Below, in pieces: positions 49,327-56,677 of a stretch of 64,000 nucleotides of DNA. The notes beneath the pieces are model-generated. The model worked only from the letters and a program-made list of their open reading frames with translations. It ran no database searches and had not been told where the DNA came from. The position numbers and the translations under genes were made by a program. This stretch comes from Candidatus Melainabacteria bacterium. Its GTDB lineage: Bacteria > Cyanobacteriota > Vampirovibrionia > Obscuribacterales > Obscuribacteraceae. Numbering within the stretch: the first letter of the stretch is position 1; each line of letters begins with the position of its first letter. Location: NCBI GenBank assembly GCA_003242885.1, contig QKMZ01000006.1, forward strand, positions 1,746,979-1,810,978, written 5' to 3'.

Positions 49327-50229
49327 GTGAACGTAGCGATTACCGGCGGCACAGGGTTCATAGGCTCACACTTGGCACGTGCTCTTGTTTCCAAAGGGCA
49401 TCACCCGCGGATTTTGGCAAGGGGACTGAATCACCGCGATGATTCCATCCGCAGCCTCACCAATGCGCCGTACACGCCCGTTTCACTTTCCGATGCCAAC
49501 AAGCTTTTCCTTGCCATACAGGGCTGCGACGTTGTCGCCCACCTTGCAGGCATCAACTATGAGCCGCATTCCGGCGACTTTTACAAAAATCATGTCGAAT
49601 CTACGGTCAATTTAATCCACTCGGCACGCAAAGCCGGAGTGTCGAAAATCGTCATGGTGAGCTGCCAGAGAGCCAGACCTAAGTGCTACAACAAGTATTA
49701 TGAATCAAAGTGGGAAGCCGAACAGCTGATTCGCAACTGCGAAATCGACTACACAATCCTTAAGCCGACCATTGTTTACGGTAAAAACGATCGCTTCCTG
49801 ACGTCCATCAAGCAGCATCTGGACCGCGGTTCGATGATTCCGACCGTGGGTCTAATCGAAAAGAAGATCAACCCGGTGGCTGTCGACGATCTCGTCAATG
49901 TCCTGCTTGCAGCCCTTTTGGACGAGCAAATGGAACGACAAACCGTAAATGTTCAGGGTCCGGAAGCGATAACATATGCGGAAGCGTGCAAACGTACTGC
50001 CAAAGTGCTCAAAAAGTCTTGCGTGATGGTCCCGTCTCTGGTTATGGCACAATTTTCCAAAGCACAAGAACAGGAGCGCTCTTCAAAGGAAGCAATTCTC
50101 ACCCGCACCCTGGTCCGCATGATTGCTGACGGGAATCTGGCGCCAGTCGAGCCTTGCGACCAGTTGCCAGGAGATCTGGCTCCCAAGAGTTTATTTAATG
50201 ACGAGCAGATCATTAGGGCTCTAGGCTAA
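49327..50229 (+). CDS. NAD(P)-binding SDR/NDUFA9-like epimerase family protein
   Basis: A 300-residue extended short-chain dehydrogenase. It opens with the Rossmann motif ITGGTGFIGSHLARAL and continues with GCDVVAHLAGINYEPHSGDF, then CYNKYYESKWEAEQLIRN, where Tyr-x-x-x-Lys (YESK) matches the active-site pair. NDUFA9-like atypical epimerases carry this arrangement and may bind NAD(P) structurally. GTG start at 49327 has GAGAGG upstream. It is separated from the M16 gene by 215 bases, with opposite orientation. The TPR gene starts 56 bases later. Substrate unknown. Confidence 0.87.
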   Translation: MNVAITGGTGFIGSHLARALVSKGHHPRILARGLNHRDDSIRSLTNAPYTPVSLSDANKLFLAIQGCDVVAHLAGINYEPHSGDFYKNHVESTVNLIHSARKAGVSKIVMVSCQRARPKCYNKYYESKWEAEQLIRNCEIDYTILKPTIVYGKNDRFLTSIKQHLDRGSMIPTVGLIEKKINPVAVDDLVNVLLAALLDEQMERQTVNVQGPEAITYAEACKRTAKVLKKSCVMVPSLVMAQFSKAQEQERSSKEAILTRTLVRMIADGNLAPVEPCDQLPGDLAPKSLFNDEQIIRALG

Positions 50230-50285
50230 GTCTGGGTTACAATCTGAGGTTGCTAAGCGACCCATAACAATCTCAGACCCGGTTA

Positions 50286-51464
50286 ATGAAAGTTCTTATT
50301 AAACTGACGCCCCTGGCGCTGCTCGCGGCCTGCCTGTCTAGTCCGGCGCTTGCAGATGAAGCAGCCTGGAACAAGTACACTATGGATGGTGCGAAAGCGT
50401 ACGAAGGTGGCAACTTCGGCGTTGCCCAACGCAACTTCGAGGCATCGCTGGCAGAAGCTAAGAAATTCGGACCAAATGATATGCGACTGGCTACGTCGCT
50501 GACGAATTTGGGCGTACTTTATAGCTTTCGGGGTCAAAACGCCAAAGCCGGTCCGCTTTTCGAGCAAGCCGTGCGCATCAAGCAAAAGGCGCTTGGTCCG
50601 GACAATTACGATACGGTTGCCGCAGTGGCAAAACTTTGCCAGTTTCATCTCAAAAACAATCCGGCTAAAGCAGAACCAATCTGCAATCGCGTAGTCGGCT
50701 ACGTCGATCAAAAGCTCAAAGAAAAACGCGAAGTCGGGCTCGCGTTCGAAACCTTGGAGAAGTTCTACAAACATCATAAAGAACTAGAAGAATCCGAGAT
50801 TTTTGTAAAACAGGCGCAGGGACAAACATCAAAAGTCACCACAGGTAGTTACTTGGAATTGGCTGTCCTTGTTGATGGTTTAGCCGGCTCGTGCAAAGAC
50901 GTGAAGAAGTTTCAGCAATCAGAACAGCTCTACAAACGCTCACTGGCACTGAGGCATGGCGTCCTGCCAAAAGACCATATGGCGATCGCATCCAGCATGG
51001 AAAATCTCGCAAAACTCTATTGCGACGAAGGCAGATATCACATGGCAGAGCCGCTGTATCGTCGCGCTATGGAAATCAGCAAAACGACTTTGGGTGGCTG
51101 CAAACCTGAGACCTTCGCAAAAATCGACGGACTCGGACAATGCCTTCTCAATCTCGGAAAACTCGCAGAAGCAAAATCGCTTTACCAAGAAGCTCTCACA
51201 AACTATGAAGCAGGCTATGGAAAAGGCAGCAAGTACGTGATGGACTGCCAAGTCCAGCTTGGACATATTTGCATAAAGCAAGGAAACAGCGGACAAGCAG
51301 CCCAGTATTACGGTGATGCAGTCAAAATTTCCGAAAGAATCAACGGACCACGACACGCTTCACTGTCCGCGCTTCTCGATTGTTATGCTGGCGCATTGGC
51401 ACGCTCGAATAGACAATCAGAAGCAAAACGCGTTTCGTCAAGAGCAAAAGAAATCCGCGGCTAA
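50286..51464 (+). CDS. Secreted TPR protein
   Basis: A 392-residue exported TPR protein. Signal peptide KVLIKLTPLALLAACLSSPALA (cleavage after ALA) precedes about eight TPR-like pairs: AYEGGNFGVAQRNFEASLAEAKKFGP, LTNLGVLYSFRGQNAKAGPLFEQAVRIKQKALGPD, MENLAKLYCDEGRYHMAEPLYRRAMEISKTTLG, IDGLGQCLLNLGKLAEAKSLYQEALTNYEAGYG and others, in the kinesin-light-chain style (42-residue units with GPD spacers). It would sit in the periplasm as a binding scaffold. Signal-bearing TPR proteins of this kind are abundant in this window, and none shows an enzymatic domain. No specific role can be given. Confidence 0.8.
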   Translation: MKVLIKLTPLALLAACLSSPALADEAAWNKYTMDGAKAYEGGNFGVAQRNFEASLAEAKKFGPNDMRLATSLTNLGVLYSFRGQNAKAGPLFEQAVRIKQKALGPDNYDTVAAVAKLCQFHLKNNPAKAEPICNRVVGYVDQKLKEKREVGLAFETLEKFYKHHKELEESEIFVKQAQGQTSKVTTGSYLELAVLVDGLAGSCKDVKKFQQSEQLYKRSLALRHGVLPKDHMAIASSMENLAKLYCDEGRYHMAEPLYRRAMEISKTTLGGCKPETFAKIDGLGQCLLNLGKLAEAKSLYQEALTNYEAGYGKGSKYVMDCQVQLGHICIKQGNSGQAAQYYGDAVKISERINGPRHASLSALLDCYAGALARSNRQSEAKRVSSRAKEIRG

Positions 51465-51505
51465 AGCATAGCGGGGAGGGTGCGTTGCATGTGCCTTCTT
51501 ATAAT

Positions 51506-51928
51506 TCACGAACCTAGTAAGTTCAACAAATTGCAGCGTTCTGCGGACGCATTCACATTGAGCTTTCTAAAAATCTCGCAGTTGTCACCATCTTCAAGAA
51601 TGGCTAAAAGCAAGTGTTCTGACCCGATGAAGTCGTGTCCTAATCTGGTGCATTCTTCAAAAGCACGCTCCAGATGATTCTCAACTCCGACTCTAAAATA
51701 TGTGGTGGCAGCTGGTGCTTCATGCACTAGTTGTCTGACCGAATCAGCGCTTACTCTCATTTTATTCAAGTGCTTAGCGCCAATCCCCCTGCCTTCCCTA
51801 AGCAAACCGAGCATCAGGTGCCTTGCGTCAACATCAAGCCCGGAATTCTTCGCCTCTTCTTTCGCGAACAACAACGCTTTTTCAGCGCTGGAGGTGCAAA
51901 TTCTTTCGATGTTGTAGTTATTCATCAT
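51506..51928 (-). CDS. Stand-alone Clp N-terminal (double repeat) domain protein
   Basis: A 140-residue protein made up of the two repeats of the Clp R/N domain found at the N-terminus of ClpA/ClpC/ClpB: TSSAEKALLFAKEEAKNSGLDVDARHLMLGLLREGRGIGAKHL (about 12-55) and NHLERAFEECTRLGHDFIGSEHLLLAILEDGDNCEIFRKL (about 84-123). The ATPase modules are absent. Free N-domains (ClpN-like) are known in plants and cyanobacteria, where they may modulate Clp chaperone function. Its start codon overlaps the end of the XRE-TPR gene by 11 bases (ATGATGAATAA), so the two are translationally coupled. Function is inferred from the domain alone. Confidence 0.85.
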   Translation of the reverse strand: MMNNYNIERICTSSAEKALLFAKEEAKNSGLDVDARHLMLGLLREGRGIGAKHLNKMRVSADSVRQLVHEAPAATTYFRVGVENHLERAFEECTRLGHDFIGSEHLLLAILEDGDNCEIFRKLNVNASAERCNLLNLLGS

Positions 51929-52805
51929 CGCCGTGTTCCCCGCTCTTTTTGCGAATATGTTCCAGGTGTTGCTGAGCTTGGATATTGCTCGCCTCCAGTT
52001 CTAATACTTTCGAAAAGTCCCTGATTGCAGCCTTATAGTTGTTGATGCGTTCGTACAATGCTCCGCGCTGCAGATACGCTGCAGCAAAATTTGGAAGCAG
52101 TTCAATTGCTTTGGCATAGTCACTTAGCGCAGCCGAATCATCTAATTGAGCCTGCTGAGCAGCAGCACGAGTAATGTATGCCCATGCGCAAGTTTCATCA
52201 TCAGGCTTCTGAGCAATCAACTGATCGCAGTCTATGAAAGCCGCACCATATTGACCGAGGCAAATATATGACTGAGCTCGATTAATCCGCAGGTGCTGTA
52301 AATTAGCAGAAAGCTCCATGGCGCGTGTGTAATCGCCGATAGCAAGATCATATTGTCCAAGTTGATGATAAGCCTGGGCTCTTTTGCTGTAACTATCAGT
52401 GTTTTGAGGACTGACAGCAATCAATTTTGTGTAAAACGGAATAGTGTCTTCACTGACATCAAACCACGTTGAAATGCTTGACTGATTGCCACCGCTTTTA
52501 GTGTCAATCTGCAATTCCATCCCGAGCAAACCAATCCATTGCACTAGAGCATCGATCGTGAAGTTTTCAGTCAAACCGCGAGTCAAGTCGGAGATGCGCG
52601 GTTGTGTCACGCCAAGAAATTCAGCAGCCTGCGATTGAGTCCAATCGCGCCGATCAATTTCGCGTGAGACTCGGCGCATCAAAAGCTCCCGCACAGGCTC
52701 GACAAAATTTGCCGATGAGCGCTTTCGCCCACCCCTGGCATGCGAGGGCTTTCTTGTTTTATTTGCGATGGTCTTTTTCAGCCTGGGCATTGGGGATCGA
52801 GGCAA
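51918..52805 (-). CDS. XRE-family regulator fused to TPR repeats
   Basis: A 295-residue protein. A basic N-terminus of about 35 residues precedes a helix-turn-helix of HigA/XRE type (VSREIDRRDWTQSQAAEFLGVTQPRISDLTRGLTENFTIDALVQWIGLLGMELQI, about 46-100). The remaining 170 residues carry at least four TPR units (TDSYSKRAQAYHQLGQYDLAIGDYTRAMEL, LRINRAQSYICLGQYGAAFIDCDQLI, AYITRAAAQQAQLDDSAALSDYAKAIEL, AAYLQRGALYERINNYKAAIRDFSKVLEL). The pairing of an antitoxin-like DNA-binding domain with TPRs suggests a peptide- or protein-responsive regulator. No toxin gene is next to it; the downstream coupled gene is the Clp N-domain protein. Confidence 0.85.
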   Translation of the reverse strand: MPRSPMPRLKKTIANKTRKPSHARGGRKRSSANFVEPVRELLMRRVSREIDRRDWTQSQAAEFLGVTQPRISDLTRGLTENFTIDALVQWIGLLGMELQIDTKSGGNQSSISTWFDVSEDTIPFYTKLIAVSPQNTDSYSKRAQAYHQLGQYDLAIGDYTRAMELSANLQHLRINRAQSYICLGQYGAAFIDCDQLIAQKPDDETCAWAYITRAAAQQAQLDDSAALSDYAKAIELLPNFAAAYLQRGALYERINNYKAAIRDFSKVLELEASNIQAQQHLEHIRKKSGEHGDDE

Positions 52806-52944
52806 AATATCTAGTTATTAGTATTTTATACAATAGTTCATATGCAAGACGCCGTCAAGCGCTATTCTGCGTGACATACAGCCGATAAATAATCGGAAAA
52901 CGAACGCTTGTCGTTTTCGTTTGAAAACTCTTGGTTTTAAGCTT

Positions 52945-52961
52945 CGCAAAATCGTTTTGCG
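52945..52961. repeat. Short inverted repeat upstream of the PHP gene
   Basis: CGCAAAA (52945-52951) and TTTTGCG (52955-52961) are perfect inverted repeats around a TCG loop, in the intergenic region between the XRE-TPR gene and the PHP gene. No T-run of terminator type follows, so it may be an operator or a weak RNA hairpin. Confidence 0.45.
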
Positions 52962-53033
52962 TACCTTCCCCATTGGAGACGGCCGGGCAGAGGAATAAAC
53001 TCGCTGTTACCCTCTCAAGTTCAAGCTCCCAAA

Positions 53034-55199
53034 ATGGCAGAACCTCCAGAAGCCCAAGCTCAAAACGAAAACGCAGTCTCTGCCATGGATGTCTATGGCA
53101 AAGCCCTGAAGGAATTACCTTCGGCGACAACAGAGCTGGCCCAGGAGGCATGGGCTCGACCTTCTACTTCAATTGCTCACGCCGGCAAGACATTCGTTAT
53201 GTCAGCAGGGATCGGTACCGCCATGGGGTACTTTCTGCCAGCCAAAGGGCCTGCAGCCTGGGCGGTCGGCGCAATTCTCACAGCACCAATGTTGTACCAA
53301 GGCTATAAGTCGCTGACGAATGCAGCGGACGAAGCCCAAAAACCTGGCGCCGATGTTGACGCAGTGGCGCATACTTTGGCGCGACACACGGTAAGCGGCA
53401 CAACCGAACTGGCGCTCAACCTGGCAGGCGGCATCGCCGGCACGGAAGCCGGTTATGCCATGAAAGAAAGCCCGAAAGCTATAAGCCGTTTGGGACAAAA
53501 TACGCAGAAAAGTATCGTCGAGACGGAAAACAAGTTTCTCTCAGGCATCGTCAACAACAAGTACGTGCGCGGTGTCACCGAGAGCGGTCCAAATCCAAAA
53601 TTGCCGATGGGCAAAATCCACACACTACAAGGCGAGGGCGGAGAAATAGCCGGCATCAGCCGCTTCGACTCACCGACGGTTTTGCCGGAACACACAAGCT
53701 GGGTAAAGCGCCCATTCTCAAGCATTTTGCAGCGCGTGCGCGAATACGACAACCGCGACGTCATGGGCAATGGAATGACGGCGCGCGTTGCCAGAGTCGA
53801 AGACGATTATGTTCTCGCTCAAGGTAGTCTGCACCTGCACACCAAACAGTCGGACGGAATGGGCACAGTTACTTCGCTTTCCGCCAAAGCAAAAGAGCAA
53901 GGACAAAACGTCATTCTAGTATCCGACCACAATCACCTTGCTGCCCGCGATGGTGTCAAACCGGGCGACCCGCGCATTCCCGAGCAAAATGGTCCGGTCA
54001 TAGCTGAGGCACCGCAGTGGTATGCCGAACAATACAAAGAAGCTGCAAAAGCAACAGTCAACGGCGAACACGTTGTAATCATCGGCTCAGAAATGGGGAC
54101 AATCGGAAAAGTAGGCAACCCGAAGTCCGGTGGCAAAAACCACTTCATCATGGTGGAAATGCCTCAATTCTTCGAGGCAATCAGAAAGCCAAGAACACTC
54201 TGGGACGAATCTACGGCGCCAATCAGACGCGCACTGGGTTTGAAAGAGAAGCCCGCAATGGTAATGCCCGATGTCGTCAAATACAACGACGGCGACATGA
54301 ACGGCTTAATCACATACATCGAGAAAAACAAACTTAAAGACAGCACTGGCAATGATCCAGTGTTCATCGCCGCACACCCGCGTTTTTCAGAAGATCATTC
54401 TCCTAGCTTGCCCTCTGGAACCAGAGGTGCCGATTACGGTCGCTATTCGTTTAAGACAAAAGAAGAGTGGGTGCAGCGCTCAGGCAAGTATTTCTCCAAC
54501 ATTGAAGTCATCAAAGGCGGAGCAATGAGGCGCGTGCCGGTCGATGAGATTGGAGCCAAAGACGCCGATTTGACCAGCTTGAGAGGCTACATCAATGACG
54601 GCTTCCACATGTCACCGGTGGTTGGACGCGATGCGCACTTTGGCGATCCAGGAATGATTCCGGCAGAAACAGGCATCTGGGTAAGCTCAATAGACAAAGC
54701 CGGAGTCCTGGAAGGTTTGAGATCTCGACGCACATTTGCCACCACGCACATGGACAGATTAAACGGCAGAGTAGTCGCCAACGACCGTTATCAAATGGGT
54801 CAAATCGTTGACCAAACCGTCACAAACGAACTAACGCTCACAACCAAGATCGGCGGAAAAGTCGAACCGGACGCTCAGTACACGTTAAAACTCTGGGGCG
54901 ACCAAAAAATCGGCGATCGCACCCTGGCTGAAGTAATGCAAGAAGTGAAAGTAAGCGGCGACGAATTAAACGGCATGGGCAACCAATTCACTTTCGACAA
55001 AATCAACCACAATATCGGCAAGAAAGGAGGAGCCTACTTTGTGGAAGTCACTCGCAAAGACCCGACGACCTCCCATGTCGATCACCTGTACATGGCTCCA
55101 TTCTGGATCGAACCACTGTCGGGCGGCGGCGGACACTCCCTGTACATGAAATTCCTGGCTGGCCAGGCTCCTTCGCTGTTTATCCCGTCCGGCAGCTAA
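53034..55199 (+). CDS. PHP-domain metal-dependent phosphoesterase with membrane-like N-terminal region
   Basis: A 721-residue protein. Residues about 45-140 are alanine/glycine-rich and hydrophobic (SAGIGTAMGYFLPAKGPAAWAVGAILTAP; LALNLAGGIAGTEAGYAM), perhaps membrane-associated. A PHP domain starts near residue 260: GSLHLHTKQSDG (His267, His269), VSDHNHLA (Asp298, His299), IGSEMGT, IAAHPRF and VVGRDAHFGDPG, the usual string of metal ligands. The last 150 residues look like a beta-sandwich (LTLTTKIGGKVEPDAQYTLKLWGD...YFVEVTRKD). PHP proteins of this CehA/McbA type hydrolyse phosphate esters or related bonds. No Shine-Dalgarno is visible. The substrate is unknown. The domain architecture is unusual. 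Confidence 0.85.
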   Translation: MAEPPEAQAQNENAVSAMDVYGKALKELPSATTELAQEAWARPSTSIAHAGKTFVMSAGIGTAMGYFLPAKGPAAWAVGAILTAPMLYQGYKSLTNAADEAQKPGADVDAVAHTLARHTVSGTTELALNLAGGIAGTEAGYAMKESPKAISRLGQNTQKSIVETENKFLSGIVNNKYVRGVTESGPNPKLPMGKIHTLQGEGGEIAGISRFDSPTVLPEHTSWVKRPFSSILQRVREYDNRDVMGNGMTARVARVEDDYVLAQGSLHLHTKQSDGMGTVTSLSAKAKEQGQNVILVSDHNHLAARDGVKPGDPRIPEQNGPVIAEAPQWYAEQYKEAAKATVNGEHVVIIGSEMGTIGKVGNPKSGGKNHFIMVEMPQFFEAIRKPRTLWDESTAPIRRALGLKEKPAMVMPDVVKYNDGDMNGLITYIEKNKLKDSTGNDPVFIAAHPRFSEDHSPSLPSGTRGADYGRYSFKTKEEWVQRSGKYFSNIEVIKGGAMRRVPVDEIGAKDADLTSLRGYINDGFHMSPVVGRDAHFGDPGMIPAETGIWVSSIDKAGVLEGLRSRRTFATTHMDRLNGRVVANDRYQMGQIVDQTVTNELTLTTKIGGKVEPDAQYTLKLWGDQKIGDRTLAEVMQEVKVSGDELNGMGNQFTFDKINHNIGKKGGAYFVEVTRKDPTTSHVDHLYMAPFWIEPLSGGGGHSLYMKFLAGQAPSLFIPSGS

Positions 55200-55339
55200 A
55201 AGCTAAGTTAACCTCAACGCTTAATTCGGCCTTTACCTTGGCAGATTAAAAGTGAGCGCATAATAAAAGCTCATAGATTTACAGCGAGATGTTCTTTTTG
55301 GTTTTGTCCAGCGGATAGTGGTCCGAATTAGTAGTTGCT

Positions 55340-56581
55340 ATGTCAAACCGCTCGAAGATAATCCATGCGATAAACGACCTGGGCAAACGGGTCACGGTTG
55401 CTGACGTAGTAGCAAAAACCGGCATGCCGCTGGCTGAGGTTTCCGGCGAACTCAACCATATTGCCTCAGATACGGATGCAAACCTGGAAGTCGCACAGGA
55501 TGGCGAAATCTATTACTGCTTTGGCGAACATTACTCCTACACCTATTTCAGACACGGCATCAGTCGTGTGCTCAATCAAATAGGCGGTCACGCCTTTGCA
55601 TTCGCGTCCTTCCTCTTTCGTCTGTCTTTCGGACTCACCCTTCTCTTCTCATTGATTTGCCTCTTCGGCATAGCACTAATAATTCAAACACTCCTGGCCG
55701 GTGTATCAGGTTCGACCGAATCAGTGTCAGGCATGTGGCGCGATTTCTTCGGACTGGTCCAACGCCTTGCACTAAAAGATTTAGTCTACTGGGGCAAGGA
55801 AAAACTAAAACCAGGCAGCACCAAAGGTGGTGCCCGACAAGGTTTTTTGCTCGACTGCTATTCCTTCCTATTCGGAGAAGGCGATCCCAACAAACACATA
55901 GAGCAGGAAAAGTGGAAGCTGCTTGCACAGGTAATCAGGCTTAACGAGGGCGTGGTACTGCCGGAGCATTTGAGTCCATACACTGGTGAAGAGCCTGAAG
56001 ACGAGCAGACTCTTTTCGCAATTCTTGCGAAATTCAACGGCATGCCGCAAGTGACCAACTCCGGCAGCATCGTGTATGTCTTTCCGGACATGCACAAGAG
56101 AAGTGAAGTGACATCCTATGCCCTTCTGCCACCACTATTGGAGCAGAAGCAGTGGACGTTCAGCAATCTGAAAAAAGAGGAGCTGAAGAAAGTCATTACT
56201 ATGGGTGCGGTCAATTTCATAATGGCACTGACAGCGTGCATATTTCTGGTGCGCCCAGCGCACTTAAACTCGGCAGGATACCTGTTTCTCTTTCTCTTAT
56301 TCTACGCCACGCTCTTCCTCATAATTCCCGCAGTCAGACTGCTCTATACATTTGAGAAAAATCGCCAAGTGCGAAGGAAAAATAACGCGATACGAGCGTT
56401 CGAGAGTCAGCTCGGCAACCCGACGGCAGAACTTTCTCAGAGGCTTGAAGAAGCTGAGGACATGCGCTCCACACTCACCGCCAACATCGATACCTCGATT
56501 GTCTATTCGACGAGGTCAAACTATTTAGAACAAATATCGGACAACGATTTTCAGCGTGACCTAAAATTAGGTGGGACGTAG
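55340..56581 (+). CDS. Polytopic membrane protein with N-terminal winged-helix-like domain
   Basis: A 413-residue protein. Residues 1-70 resemble a winged helix (IIHAINDLGKRVTVADVVAKTGMPLAEVSGELNHIASDTDANLEVAQDGEIYYCF). A similar fold may recur at about 195-260 (KWKLLAQVIRLNEGVVLPEHLSPYTG...QVTNSGSIVYVFPDM). Membrane helices lie at about 88-120 and in two C-terminal segments (about 290-345: VNFIMALTACIFLV, YLFLFLLFYATLFLIIPAVRLL), and the C-terminus is charged. The plan, with two regulator-like domains and a few membrane helices, resembles a cyanobacterial/plastid protein family of unknown function (At5g03900-type), but I am not certain. It starts at ATG 55340, 140 bases after the PHP gene. 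Confidence 0.65.
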   Translation: MSNRSKIIHAINDLGKRVTVADVVAKTGMPLAEVSGELNHIASDTDANLEVAQDGEIYYCFGEHYSYTYFRHGISRVLNQIGGHAFAFASFLFRLSFGLTLLFSLICLFGIALIIQTLLAGVSGSTESVSGMWRDFFGLVQRLALKDLVYWGKEKLKPGSTKGGARQGFLLDCYSFLFGEGDPNKHIEQEKWKLLAQVIRLNEGVVLPEHLSPYTGEEPEDEQTLFAILAKFNGMPQVTNSGSIVYVFPDMHKRSEVTSYALLPPLLEQKQWTFSNLKKEELKKVITMGAVNFIMALTACIFLVRPAHLNSAGYLFLFLLFYATLFLIIPAVRLLYTFEKNRQVRRKNNAIRAFESQLGNPTAELSQRLEEAEDMRSTLTANIDTSIVYSTRSNYLEQISDNDFQRDLKLGGT

Positions 56582-56677
56582 ATTTCTGAATTAGTAAAAT
56601 AAGGAACCAATTCGGCGAAACCTGGTCATACCAAAACCGCTGAAAATCCCAGTCAATTAACAACTTTGGGGCAAACC

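Noticed and set aside
51918..52805. A toxin-antitoxin pair (HigBA-like)
   Set aside because: The XRE domain is antitoxin-like, but no RelE/HigB-type toxin gene flanks it; the coupled gene is a Clp N-domain protein.
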